NCBI GenBank assembly: GCA_031553225.1
Contig: JAVBLU010000007.1
Span: 15,804 to 79,803, forward strand
DNA: 64,000 nucleotides
DNA from: JAVBLU01 sp031553225
Lineage (GTDB): Bacteria > Bacillota > Clostridia > Christensenellales > UBA1750
Reading direction: 5' to 3'
In this document: piece after piece, positions 52,000-60,548 of the stretch
Numbering within the stretch: the stretch's first letter is position 1
Layout: each line of letters opens with the position of its first letter
Translations under genes and position numbers: made by a program
Notes under the pieces: generated by a model
The model's database searches: none
The model's input: the letters and a program-made list of their open reading frames with translations, nothing else
Told to the model about the DNA's origin: nothing

Positions 52000-53457
52000 T
52001 CAGGCGATGCGCACCGCCGTAACGCTGGCCGCCGGAAGGGTGAGCGTGAGCGCGCCGTTTGCGAAGGCGGCCGCGAGCGGCGCGGGCGCTACGGCGTCCG
52101 GCTCCTCGAAGGTGTTGCATGTGTCCGGCGCTCCCGCGCACAGCGTTTCCGCCTTGGCGGTTCCGGCAACGCCGGGCAGGGCGATGGTGAGCGGGAGGGC
52201 CTCGCTGAAGGAGGCGTTGCACAGCGTGAGCGTAAGCGACCCGTCCCCCGAAAGGGACGCGGCGGCGGAGAGCTGGGGCACGCCGTTTGTGACGACGTTC
52301 CGGGGGATGTGCACGGGCAGATACGCAGCGTCCATGTGCGGGGCGAGCATGCGGAAAACGTGGTAGGTTGGCGTCTTTATCATGCGCGGCCCGTCGGTGA
52401 GCAGCACGGCCTGCAGCACGTTGATGGTTTGGGCGATGTTCGCCATGCGCACGCGGGCGTGGTGCCGGGCAAAGATGTGCAGCGTAAGGCCGGCCACAAG
52501 GGCGTCGCGCATCGTGCTCTGCTGGTAGAGAAAACCCGGGTTCGTGCCTGGCTCCACGTTGTACCAGGTCCCCCACTCGTCCACCACCAGGTTCACGCGC
52601 CTGTCCTTGTCGTACTCGTCCATGATGGCGCTGTGGCGGGTGATGAGCTCGTCGATGTGGAGGGCGCTGCGCAGCGTGTCGTACCACATCGCCTCCTCGA
52701 AACCCGTGGCGTATCCGCGCTGCGGGCCCCAGCCTCGCGGCACGGTATAGTAGTGCAGCGACAGGCCGTCCATATGGCGGCCGGCCTCGCGCATCAGCAC
52801 GCGCGTCCAGTTGTAGTCCTCGCTGTTGGCCCCGCAAGCGATCTTCTCCACCTTGTTGCCGCCCATGTTGCGCACGTAGCAGGCATAGCGACGGTACTCG
52901 TCGGCGTAGTACTCCGGCCGCATGTGGCCCCCGCACCCCCAGGTCTCGTTGCCCACGCCGAAGTAAGGCAGCGCCCAGGGCTCCTCCCGGCCGTTCTGCG
53001 CGCGCAGGTCGGCCATGGGCGAGCGGCCGGCGAACGTGACGTACTCCACCCAGTCGCGCATCTCGCGCACCGTGCCGCTGCCCACGTTCCCGCAGATGTA
53101 GGGCGCGCATCCAAGCTGGGCGCACAGGTCCATGAACTCGTCCGTGCCGAAATGGTTGTTCTCGGTAACGCCGCCCCAGTGCATGTTCACGATGGTGGGG
53201 CGTTCTTTTGCCGGGCCGACGCCGTCCATCCAGTGGTAATCGTCGGCAAAGCAGCCGCCCGGCCAGCGCAGCACGGGGATGCGCAGCTCGCGCAGGGCCT
53301 GCACGGTGTCCTGGCGGATGTTGCGCACGGCGGGTATGTCCGTGCCCTCCACCCAGTACCCCTCGTAGACGCAACGCCCCAGGTGCTCGGAGAAATGGCC
53401 GAACACGTTGCGGTTGACCAAGCCCTGCGCTTGGTCCTTTTGTACGCTTGCCAGCAT
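52000..53457 (-). CDS. Alpha-L-arabinofuranosidase (GH51)
   Basis: A 485-residue GH51 enzyme that removes arabinofuranose side groups from arabinan or arabinoxylan oligosaccharides. No signal peptide, so it acts in the cytoplasm. Typical segments: NRNVFGHFSEHLGRCVYEG at the start, LRWPGGCFADDYHW, the acid/base Glu171 in GVGNETWG, the nucleophile Glu294 in VVDEWGTWY, and a C-terminal beta-sandwich (LSGDGSLTLTLCNAS). The ATG at 53455-53457 has GGAGG upstream. Monocistronic and divergent from the DUF2284 gene. Confidence 0.95.
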   Translation of the reverse strand: MLASVQKDQAQGLVNRNVFGHFSEHLGRCVYEGYWVEGTDIPAVRNIRQDTVQALRELRIPVLRWPGGCFADDYHWMDGVGPAKERPTIVNMHWGGVTENNHFGTDEFMDLCAQLGCAPYICGNVGSGTVREMRDWVEYVTFAGRSPMADLRAQNGREEPWALPYFGVGNETWGCGGHMRPEYYADEYRRYACYVRNMGGNKVEKIACGANSEDYNWTRVLMREAGRHMDGLSLHYYTVPRGWGPQRGYATGFEEAMWYDTLRSALHIDELITRHSAIMDEYDKDRRVNLVVDEWGTWYNVEPGTNPGFLYQQSTMRDALVAGLTLHIFARHHARVRMANIAQTINVLQAVLLTDGPRMIKTPTYHVFRMLAPHMDAAYLPVHIPRNVVTNGVPQLSAAASLSGDGSLTLTLCNASFSEALPLTIALPGVAGTAKAETLCAGAPDTCNTFEEPDAVAPAPLAAAFANGALTLTLPAASVTAVRIA

Positions 53458-53576
53458 GTAAAGCGCCTCCTACGTATGCCTTTTTGGTACGTGCCGCCCA
53501 AGGCCCCCTGCCGGAGGGACGGGATGCAGGAGAAGGAGCTCCGGCCATAGAAGCCATAGGATGAGGTGATTGTGAG

Positions 53577-54119
53577 ATGAACCGTCCCGACCTGCCCGCC
53601 CTGGCGGTGCAAAACGGCTTTGCCCGCGCGGGGCTTGCGCGCATAGCCGGCCTGAAGATGGAGAACGCGCAGGAAGTGCGCAGCCTGTGCGCGAAAAACT
53701 TTTGCGGCCAGTATGGCAAAACTTGGATGTGCCCCCCGGGCGTTGGGGACGTGGAAGCGTGCGCGGCGCGCATCCTCGCGCACGAGGACGCCCTGGTGGT
53801 GCAGCACGTGGCGCAGCTTCAGGACTCCTACGATTTCGAGGGCTCGGCCGAGGCGCTGGCGGTTTTTCAGGATCTGCTGCGCTCCTTCGCGCCGCAGGTG
53901 CAGCCCTTCGCGGGCGAGGGATTCCTGGCGCTCGGCGCCGGCGGGTGCAGCCTGTGCAAGCCCTGCACGTACCCGGACGCGCCCTGCCGCTTTCCCGACA
54001 AGGCCATGGCGTCCGTGGAGAGCTACGGCGTGAACGTGATGCTGCTGTGCCAGCAGGCGGGGCTTGCGTATCATTCCGGGGCAAACACGGTGACCTACAC
54101 GGGCATGTACCTGCTCTAG
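53577..54119 (+). CDS. DUF2284 metal-binding protein
   Basis: A 180-residue protein with the conserved cysteine set of DUF2284: CAKNFCGQYGKTWMCPPG at residues 37-54 and GCSLCKPCTYPDAPCRFP near 125-142, followed by ESYGVNV. The clusters suggest iron-sulfur or other metal binding. Function unknown; such proteins often occur in anaerobes. GAGGTGAT lies upstream of the ATG. Confidence 0.85.
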   Translation: MNRPDLPALAVQNGFARAGLARIAGLKMENAQEVRSLCAKNFCGQYGKTWMCPPGVGDVEACAARILAHEDALVVQHVAQLQDSYDFEGSAEALAVFQDLLRSFAPQVQPFAGEGFLALGAGGCSLCKPCTYPDAPCRFPDKAMASVESYGVNVMLLCQQAGLAYHSGANTVTYTGMYLL

Positions 54120-54280
54120 GTAAACACCGATGAAAGCGGTTTCCTATTCCGGGGTTTCTAAAAGGGCCGCCGCCCCTTTGCATGTAATCGCTCCGTGTAA
54201 GGTTTGGCGACCTGCGCGCCAAGCCTTACGCTGCTGATCCGCCCAACCGATGATGAACCCGCAGGTTAAGCATCGGTTAC
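54120..54280. other. Structured intergenic stretch between convergent genes
   Basis: Three possible hairpins: AAAGGG/CCCTTT near 54160-54180, a 13-bp stem with one T-G pair (54197-54209 with 54217-54229), and AACCGATG/CATCGGTT (54245-54252 with 54271-54278). They could end transcripts from both sides. Confidence 0.45.
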
Positions 54281-54616
54281 CTAGAAGACGATCAGCCCCA
54301 GGGCGAAGGAGAGCGCGTTGGTTCCTGCCGACAGGAACAGCGCGCTTTTCCATGTAAGCGGGGTGAGCAGACGCCAGACGTACGCCTCCACGGCCACCAC
54401 GGCAAGCTCCAGCGCCGCCAGCGCGGGCCAGTACGCCCCCGCGCCCAAAAAGCGCACCGCCCCCAAAAGCAGCAGGTTGAGCGCCGGATTGGTGAGCAGG
54501 TTGCACAGGAAGCTTGCGTATACCCGGCGCATGGACCGCGTGAGGGCGAGCACGAGCGCGCCCTCCGCGGCCGCCGTAAGCGCAAAGGCTGCCGCGAACG
54601 CCGCAAGGACGTTCAT
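54281..54616 (-). CDS. Small integral membrane protein, four helices, not recognised
   Basis: A 111-residue protein with four hydrophobic helices and short polar links (LTRSMRR, YVWRLLTPLTWK). The ATG at 54614-54616 overlaps the preceding stop in an ATGA arrangement, so it is translated with the small one-helix gene. The pattern LLTNPALNLLLL, then PALAALELAVVAVEAYVW recalls conserved membrane proteins of gut Clostridia, function unknown. Confidence 0.65.
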   Translation of the reverse strand: MNVLAAFAAAFALTAAAEGALVLALTRSMRRVYASFLCNLLTNPALNLLLLGAVRFLGAGAYWPALAALELAVVAVEAYVWRLLTPLTWKSALFLSAGTNALSFALGLIVF

Positions 54617-54831
54617 ATGCGCGGCGGCTCCGCCGGGTTCTTCGGCTCGTCCGGTACGGCGTTCATCTGGTTTTTGCGGCGCGCCCGGCGGATGAGCGCG
54701 ACAGCCAGCACGACGAGCAGCACGACGGCGAGCACCAGCAAAGCCGCGCCGCCAAACAAAACGAGAAGCAGAATAGGGCCGCCCGCGTCCAGATGCGCGC
54801 GGCTGAGGAAGCGCTGAAGCCTTTTCACCAA
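54613..54831 (-). CDS. Small one-helix membrane protein (72 residues)
   Basis: The start is a TTG at 54829-54831 (9 nt after AGGAGG) or a GTG one codon later. A basic N-terminus is followed by one long hydrophobic helix (about 18-45), an IRRARRK cytoplasmic anchor and a Pro-rich tail. It shares its helix-plus-IRRARR end with the upstream 53-residue protein. The stop overlaps the next ATG. Confidence 0.6.
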   Translation of the reverse strand: MVKRLQRFLSRAHLDAGGPILLLVLFGGAALLVLAVVLLVVLAVALIRRARRKNQMNAVPDEPKNPAEPPRI

Positions 54832-54866
54832 CTGTCGGTACCTCCTGCTTTGTGTGAGTGCCCGCC

Positions 54867-55028
54867 TCACCTGCGGCGGGCGCGGCGAATGAGCGCGAGC
54901 GCGCCGCCCGCAAGCAGCGCAAGGACGGCGGCCAAAAGCGCCCAGCCCCACGCGGGCAACGCGGAGGCCTTCGGCGCGGGGCTTACGATGGCGTCCAGCA
55001 GCGCGTTAAGCGGATGCAGCTGCATCAT
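54867..55028 (-). CDS. Small one-helix membrane protein (53 residues)
   Basis: A short ORF after the MFS gene and overlapping its 3' end by 23 bp. The ATG is at 55026-55028 (or 55023-55025). It has an N-terminal amphipathic part, a hydrophobic helix WGWALLAAVLALLAGG, and an IRRARRR end. GGAGA lies about 12 nt upstream. Similar in design to the 72-residue protein that follows 36 bp downstream, so the two may be paralogues. Confidence 0.5.
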   Translation of the reverse strand: MMQLHPLNALLDAIVSPAPKASALPAWGWALLAAVLALLAGGALALIRRARRR

Positions 55029-56058
55029 GGCGTCCGGTCATCTCCTTTCCGGCGGCGGAGCAGTACAGGCAGACCGCGGATGCAAGCGACAGCCCGGCGG
55101 TAAGGTAGGGCGCGACACTCGACGGGCATGCCCAGAAGAACGAGGGGATTGTGCCGCACAAAAGCGCCAGCGTGGTCAGTCCGAAGGCCAGGCCGGGCGT
55201 CCTGGGCAGCAGGGCCGCCAGGCTGCACAGCGTGATGGGCATGGCGGCATTGAAGAGCAAGATGCCCAGCGCGCTCACGGCGGGCAGACGCACAAGCAGC
55301 AGGGGCGCGGCCACGACGGCGCACCCGACGGCCACGCGGCGCGCGCCGAGGCGGTCGGCGGCAAAGCCGCCCAGCGCCTTGCCCAGCATGGCGCACAGCG
55401 CGGGCAGCAGCTGCAGCAGTCCGCTCGCCTCCGCGCGCCAGGGCAGCGCCATGTGCGCGCCGATGGCGGCGCGCAGGGCGACGGCCAGAAGGCAGGCCCC
55501 GCACAGCAGAGCGAAGGGAAATCCCGAGGGCGCGGGGCCGCAGTCGGCGGCCTGGCCTTGCCGCTCGGGCGTGCGCGCGGCGAACAGGCACGCAAGACCC
55601 CCGGCGCAGAGCAGGCCCACCGGCAGGGCGAGGGAGCCGCCTCCCTTGCCAAGAATTGTGCCCAGGGCCACGCCCATCGCGCCCGTGGAAACGAACACGC
55701 CCGGCCGGGCCATCCGCCCTTCGGCATGGATGAGGCTGTCGCGCCCGCCGCCCACGTGAAAGATGGCGTTGCCCAGACCGCAAACGATCAGGGCGGCTAC
55801 GGGCGAGGGACTGAAAAGGCCCATGGCGACCAGGGCGCAGCCCAGCCAGGCGGCGTCGCGGCCGCCGCGTTCGTCGCACCACAGCCCGATGAACGGCTGC
55901 AGCCCAAAGGCGATGGTGTTGTAGGCGAGCATGCCCACCGTCGCGGCGTACGGGCCGCTCCTGCTGGGGATGAACTGGGCGAACAGCATGTAGAAGCAGG
56001 CAAAGTCCACCGCGAAGTGGCTGACCGTATGGGCGATGAGCCGATCGCATCGCTTCAT
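55006..56058 (-). CDS. Major facilitator superfamily transporter
   Basis: A 350-residue protein with about 10-12 helices, shorter than usual. N-terminal MFS features: HFAVDFACFYMLF, then GLWCDERGG as a degenerate loop 2-3 motif, and GNAIFHVGGGRDSL in helix 4-5. A second half starts near residue 185 with ADRLGARRV as the repeat of that loop. Resembles the fosmidomycin-resistance-like group, which is only a weak hint. The ATG has AAGGGAGG upstream. First gene of an operon with three tiny membrane proteins. Confidence 0.8.
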   Translation of the reverse strand: MKRCDRLIAHTVSHFAVDFACFYMLFAQFIPSRSGPYAATVGMLAYNTIAFGLQPFIGLWCDERGGRDAAWLGCALVAMGLFSPSPVAALIVCGLGNAIFHVGGGRDSLIHAEGRMARPGVFVSTGAMGVALGTILGKGGGSLALPVGLLCAGGLACLFAARTPERQGQAADCGPAPSGFPFALLCGACLLAVALRAAIGAHMALPWRAEASGLLQLLPALCAMLGKALGGFAADRLGARRVAVGCAVVAAPLLLVRLPAVSALGILLFNAAMPITLCSLAALLPRTPGLAFGLTTLALLCGTIPSFFWACPSSVAPYLTAGLSLASAVCLYCSAAGKEMTGRHDAAASA

Positions 56059-56100
56059 GCAGAGTCCTCCCTTCGTGCCGGCCGCCTGCGCGGCCGGCGT

Positions 56101-58764
56101 CTATGGCTTGTGGTAACAGCGGATCTCCAGCACACGGGCGCAGGGCGCGCCGCCGGTCTTCTCAATGCTCAGGCGCAGCGCGCTCGTGACGACGGGGGGA
56201 AAGACGATGCGCACGCGGCGCTGGTAATTGTCGCGCACGCAGGCGATGGTCGTCCAGCCGTCCTTCCCGCGCGCCTGCAGGGAAAAATCCGTGGCCACGT
56301 GCTCGTGCACGGGAAACTGCGGGAACGTCATGGGCGGGTTGTTCATGTCCGTGTCCAGGGTGAGGAGCACGCGGGCAATCGTCTGCTCCCTGTCCCAGGT
56401 CAGCGTCAGGTCGGCGGGAAGGGTCTGCGACACCCACATGTAGCGGCGGGCGTCCACGATGCGGCTGTACCCGTTCACCGCCTGGGCGGGCGAACAGTCC
56501 GCCACCTCGTCGGGCGGGGCGCTCAGGCGCATCATCATGCCGAAGCGGCCGTCCACGCGAAATTCGCCGCCCTCGCGGCGCGCCTTGAACCAGTCCAGCG
56601 GGGCCATGTCCAGCGCGCGCCAGGAAACGCCCGGCGCAGGGTCCAGGTGCACCCAAAGATAGCGTTCCGAAAAGGAGCGGCCGACGGCGAAGCGCACGAA
56701 GCCCTCAAACCCCGCCGCAACCTCCTGCGTCGACGCCGCGATGTCCTCGGCGGCCCAGAACAAACCCGGGTCTCTTTCTTTGTGGGCGTGCGCGGTGACG
56801 GACGCGGCCGAGGCGCCTTCGTTGCGCAGGTACAGCCACACGGCCTCCACGGCCTCGTCCTCCTCGCGGGGCATCATGGCCGCGCGGGGGGCGTCCAGCG
56901 CGATCCATGCGCCGGGCACGCCCTGCATGTCGGGGTAGGGTTCCCCCTCCTTGTGCGAGGAAGCGGACACGGCCGCCGTCCTGGCCAGATCGGCCTCGTC
57001 CTGGCTGCACACGCCCGGAATGTACTGATCGTCGCGCAGGAGCGTCTGCTGCAGCTCCCTGAGGTGCCTCTGATATACGCCGCGGGGGGTGACGCCGTGC
57101 CGCAGGGCGATGGCCGCGGCGGTGCCGGCCGCCTGACCGGCCACGGCGATGGTGTTCTGCACGCGCACGGTGCCCAGGGCCACGTGCGTTACGCTGATGC
57201 ACCGCCCCGCAAAGAGCAGGTTGTCTACGTTCTTGGAGTACAGGCACCTGTAGGGCAGGCGCACGAGGGGGATGTGCATGTTCGCGTGAAAGGGCCCCTC
57301 CGCGCCGGAGAAAACGCCGCGCGGATGGTGCACGTCGATCGTCCAGCCGGTGTGGCCGATCGTGTCCGGAAAGTCGCGCCCCTCCACGCAGTCGCGCTCG
57401 CTGAGCGTGTAGTCGCCCACAAACCGGCGGTTTTCGCGCTTGGCGTCGTAGATGGGCATGCGCTGGATGTCGTAGTTGGCGGCCCGCTCCTTCTCGTCCC
57501 AGTCGTTCTTCAGCCAGGCGAAGAAGGACAGGGAGATGCGGTACAGCTCGTCCCGGGCGCGCTCGGCCTCCTGCAGATCGTCCATGTCGCCCTGGTGCTC
57601 CAGCCACCAATGGCCGTGCACGCCCGTCACAAAGCGGTTCCATTTGCGGCCGGGCGGGAACTTGTAGCACCAATCCGGCGCGTGAAAGGGCACGGGAGCG
57701 CCCGTATCCACGGCCTTAAATCCGACGCCCGCGCCGTCCCCCATCAGGCAGCCGGACATGGTGACGCTGTCCGCCTGCTCGGGCGCGAGCGTCTCGCCGA
57801 ATTCCCAGGCCGCCTCGCGCCCCAGACGGTAAGCCGCCCCGGCAAAGAAACCCAGCCATCCGTCGCCCGTACAGTCGATGAACATGCGGCCGGCGAACCG
57901 CCTGCGCAGGAGAGTGGCCGTGTCCTGAGCGATCACGGCGGCGATGCGGCCGCCGTCCATCTGAGCGTCCACCACCAGCTGGCCGCAGGCAATGGTCAGG
58001 TTCTCCTGACCGTCTGTCAGGCGGCGGAGCGCCTCCTCCCACGAGCAGCCGAAGCGGTCGCGGATGCGGCGCAGCTCCTCGGCGATGCCGCCCTCCCGCG
58101 CGTGTACCTGGCGGGAGGACGCGCCGTCAAAGCCCACGCCCGCCTCGGTGGAGGCGTTGCCGCCCAGCGCTGGCCGGCTGTGCAGAAGCAGCGTCCTTTG
58201 CCCGGCGCGCGCCGCGGCGACGGCCGCCGGAACGCCGCCCGGTCCTCCGCCCGCCACAACCACATCGTAGCTGCCGCCCTCGGCGACGCCCTCGGGCAGG
58301 CCCAGCAGCCGGGCGCGCAGGGCCTGCAGACGCTCCACGGGCTGCGGGGGGGTAAACTGAAAATCGTCCGTGATAAGCAGAGCCGCGCAGCGCGCCATAT
58401 AGCCGCTCTCGTCGATTAAGCGCAGCTCGCTCTCGCCCGCGGGCAGCTGAAAGTCCCCGGCGATCTCCCAAATCCAGTTCTCGCCGGGCGCGGTTCCCAG
58501 CAGGCGGAGGCTTTTTTCGCCGTTCACGGCGATGGTGAAGCGGCCCGGGCCATATTCGCGCAGCCAGTTGCGGCAGCGCGCCCAAACGCGGTATCGGCCC
58601 GCGGAAGGCAGCCGCACCGCGGTGGCGGCGTCGGCCACGGGAACGCCGGGCTTTCCGGCGGCCAGCAGGTATCCCTGCCCCATCTGCAGGATGAACTGGG
58701 TGTCGATCTTCCATCCACCCTTGTCCGCAAAGGCGGTCGTGTCGATCCACAGCGATATGGACAT
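56101..58764 (-). CDS. FAD-dependent oxidoreductase with carbohydrate-binding-like end domains
   Basis: An 887-residue cytoplasmic protein. Residues 1-140 form a beta-sandwich like golvesin/CBM modules (AVRLPSAGRYRVWARCRNW). Residues about 166-620 are an FAD_oxidored (PF12831-type) domain: VVVAGGGPGG, ALGGNASTEAG, MFIDCTGDGWLGFFAGA, and LLFAGRCISVTHVALGTVRV near the end. Residues from about 640 include a second beta domain, and the C-terminus resembles a discoidin-like module. Such enzymes occur in polysaccharide loci, but their reaction is unproven. The ATG at 58762-58764 has GGGGGGA 6 nt upstream. Confidence 0.85.
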   Translation of the reverse strand: MSISLWIDTTAFADKGGWKIDTQFILQMGQGYLLAAGKPGVPVADAATAVRLPSAGRYRVWARCRNWLREYGPGRFTIAVNGEKSLRLLGTAPGENWIWEIAGDFQLPAGESELRLIDESGYMARCAALLITDDFQFTPPQPVERLQALRARLLGLPEGVAEGGSYDVVVAGGGPGGVPAAVAAARAGQRTLLLHSRPALGGNASTEAGVGFDGASSRQVHAREGGIAEELRRIRDRFGCSWEEALRRLTDGQENLTIACGQLVVDAQMDGGRIAAVIAQDTATLLRRRFAGRMFIDCTGDGWLGFFAGAAYRLGREAAWEFGETLAPEQADSVTMSGCLMGDGAGVGFKAVDTGAPVPFHAPDWCYKFPPGRKWNRFVTGVHGHWWLEHQGDMDDLQEAERARDELYRISLSFFAWLKNDWDEKERAANYDIQRMPIYDAKRENRRFVGDYTLSERDCVEGRDFPDTIGHTGWTIDVHHPRGVFSGAEGPFHANMHIPLVRLPYRCLYSKNVDNLLFAGRCISVTHVALGTVRVQNTIAVAGQAAGTAAAIALRHGVTPRGVYQRHLRELQQTLLRDDQYIPGVCSQDEADLARTAAVSASSHKEGEPYPDMQGVPGAWIALDAPRAAMMPREEDEAVEAVWLYLRNEGASAASVTAHAHKERDPGLFWAAEDIAASTQEVAAGFEGFVRFAVGRSFSERYLWVHLDPAPGVSWRALDMAPLDWFKARREGGEFRVDGRFGMMMRLSAPPDEVADCSPAQAVNGYSRIVDARRYMWVSQTLPADLTLTWDREQTIARVLLTLDTDMNNPPMTFPQFPVHEHVATDFSLQARGKDGWTTIACVRDNYQRRVRIVFPPVVTSALRLSIEKTGGAPCARVLEIRCYHKP

Positions 58765-58792
58765 GCCCGTCCCCCCTCGTGTTTGTGTACCC

Positions 58793-58798
58793 ATTATA
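58793..58798 (-). promoter_or_regulatory. -10 element of the FAD oxidoreductase gene
   Basis: Perfect TATAAT on the minus strand with a TTG just before it. The -35 (CTGCGT at 58816-58821) is poor, so an activator may be needed. Confidence 0.5.
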
Positions 58799-58893
58799 CA
58801 ACACGGCCTGAAAAAACGCAGCGATTTGCGGAAAAAGAAAAACTGTGTGCTAAAACCGTAAAATCCTCCATGGGTTTTGCCCCGCCCGGCCGA

Positions 58894-58899
58894 TATACT
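58894..58899 (+). promoter_or_regulatory. -10 element of the epimerase-SDR-FAD-ABC operon
   Basis: TATACT, 30 bp before the ATG, with only a GGTTTT-like -35. Together with the divergent -10 at 58793-58798 it defines a shared control region of about 100 bp. Confidence 0.45.
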
Positions 58900-58929
58900 G
58901 TTTCCATACACGACGAAGGGGGCAGGGGC

Positions 58930-59766
58930 ATGAAGATAGGCATTGGCGAGTGGGGGTACCGGCTGCTGCCCATGGAGGAGCACCTGCGCCTGACGCGCTC
59001 CTTCGGCGTACATACGATGGAGATCGGCATCGGCGTCGGCTTCGCCGGGCGTATCGCGCCGGACACGGACGCGGCAGGCGCGGCAGCCCTGCGCCGCCTG
59101 TTTGAGGCGTACGAGATGGAAACGCCCTTTGTGTGCCTGGAGAACGATTTTACCAAGGGCGACGTGGCGGCCGACCTTGCGCGCGTGCTGCGCGAGATGG
59201 AGCTGTGCGCCGCGCTGGGCGCGCGGCAGGTGCGGCTGTTCACCGGCTTTCGCCCGCTGAGCGCCATGACGAGGGAGGCGTTTGCCGCCCTGGCGGACGC
59301 GCTGTGCAAGGCGGGCGCCCTCGCGGAGCAGCGGGGCATGCGCATCGCCCTGGAGACGCACGGCGCGCTGACGCCCATCGGCAACGGCTTTTTGCACGAG
59401 CCCACGGTGAGCACCTCGCCCGAGGAGCTACAGGCCCTTTTGCGGAAAGTGCCGGCATGCGTGGGCGTCAACTTTGACCCGGGCAACCTAAAAGCCCTGG
59501 ACGAGCGCCTGCCCGTGCAGATGCTACGCGCCGTGAGGGACCGCATCACCTACGTGCACCTGAAGGACTGGCTGCCCCTGCCGGGCGGCGGATGGATCGC
59601 CGCGGGCGTAGGAGACGGAAACATCGACTGGAAGAGCCTGCTGGACGAGCTGGCTTTCCCGGGCGTTCATCTCATCGAGTACGAACCAACGCACGACGTG
59701 GCGGACGGCATTGGCCGCAGCATCGCGCACGTAAAGAAACTGTGGCCGGATGCGGCGCTTGCGTAA
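58930..59766 (+). CDS. Xylose isomerase-like TIM-barrel protein (sugar epimerase/isomerase)
   Basis: A 278-residue AP endonuclease 2/TIM-barrel protein. Metal ligands are expected in IALETHGALTP (Glu, His), VGVNFDPGNL (Asp), ITYVHLKDWL (His, Asp) and LIEYEPTHD (Glu). The closest general match is the IolE/tagatose-epimerase-like group. First gene of an operon reaching to the end of the window. The ATG follows GGGGGCAGGGG. Confidence 0.85.
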   Translation: MKIGIGEWGYRLLPMEEHLRLTRSFGVHTMEIGIGVGFAGRIAPDTDAAGAAALRRLFEAYEMETPFVCLENDFTKGDVAADLARVLREMELCAALGARQVRLFTGFRPLSAMTREAFAALADALCKAGALAEQRGMRIALETHGALTPIGNGFLHEPTVSTSPEELQALLRKVPACVGVNFDPGNLKALDERLPVQMLRAVRDRITYVHLKDWLPLPGGGWIAAGVGDGNIDWKSLLDELAFPGVHLIEYEPTHDVADGIGRSIAHVKKLWPDAALA

Positions 59767-59781
59767 AGGAGGCTCACCCTC

Positions 59782-60501
59782 ATGCTCAAAGGACAACTCG
59801 CCCTGGTGACGGGCGGATCCAGCGGCTACGGCAAAGCGGCGGCGCAGCTGCTGGCCCAGGAAGGCTGCCGTGTGCTTATTGCGGCGCGCGGCGAAGAGGC
59901 TTTGAAAAAGGCGAAGGATGAGACCGGATCCGAGGATTACCTGGTGATGGACGTGACAAAAAGCGCCGACTGGGCGGACGTCCGGCAGAGAATCCTCGCG
60001 CGCTACGGGCGGCTGGACATCCTGATCAACAACGCCGGCGGCGGCGTGGCCATCAAGCCCATTGCCGAACAAAGCGTGGCGGAGATGGACGCCTGCGTGG
60101 CTCTCAACCTGCAAAGCGCGCTGTACGGCTGCAACGCTTTCGCCCCCGTTATGAAGGCGCAGCGCGGCGGCACGATCATCAACGTGTCCTCCGTGTGCGC
60201 CAAGCACGCCTGGCCGGGCTGGAGCGTGTATGCCGCCGCGAAGTGGGGCCTGCACGGGCTGTCCAAGGGGCTCTATGTGGAGCTGCGGCCGTATAACGTG
60301 CGCGTGACGTGCGTGGTGCCCGCCGCGGGCAGCGCCCAGAGCACAAACTTTCGCCAGGCGTGCGACATTCCGCCGGAAATACTCAAGCTTCAGGCGCAGG
60401 ACGTTGGGCGCGTGATCCGCGACATCTGCGCGCTGCCGCCGCACGTGGTCATCGAAGAGACCACGGTCTGGGGTATCGATCAGGAGGTCAATCCCCTGTA
60501 G
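59782..60501 (+). CDS. Short-chain dehydrogenase/reductase
   Basis: A 239-residue classical SDR. Cofactor motif TGGSSGYG (residues 10-17), NNAGGG, catalytic Ser in NVSSV, Tyr150 and Lys154 in YAAAK. Arg/Glu-like residues after strand 2 (AARGEEAL) suggest NADP(H) (inference). It is 15 bp from the epimerase-like gene with AAAGGAGG upstream, and probably works on the same sugar or its keto form. Confidence 0.92.
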   Translation: MLKGQLALVTGGSSGYGKAAAQLLAQEGCRVLIAARGEEALKKAKDETGSEDYLVMDVTKSADWADVRQRILARYGRLDILINNAGGGVAIKPIAEQSVAEMDACVALNLQSALYGCNAFAPVMKAQRGGTIINVSSVCAKHAWPGWSVYAAAKWGLHGLSKGLYVELRPYNVRVTCVVPAAGSAQSTNFRQACDIPPEILKLQAQDVGRVIRDICALPPHVVIEETTVWGIDQEVNPL

Positions 60502-60548
60502 CCAGGGTTTGCTATTACCGTATATGGGCGAAGAGCGGAGGGATTCAC

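Noticed and set aside
51938..53773. A longer minus-strand frame overlapping the GH51 gene
   Set aside because: The GH51 motifs are all in the frame 52000-53457; the longer frame is Arg/Gly-rich and unrecognisable.
54793..58419. A 1208-codon open frame on the plus strand
   Set aside because: It lies opposite the MFS and FAD oxidoreductase genes, is dominated by Gly/Arg/His/Ala, and matches no family. It exists because GC-rich genes lack stop codons on the other strand.
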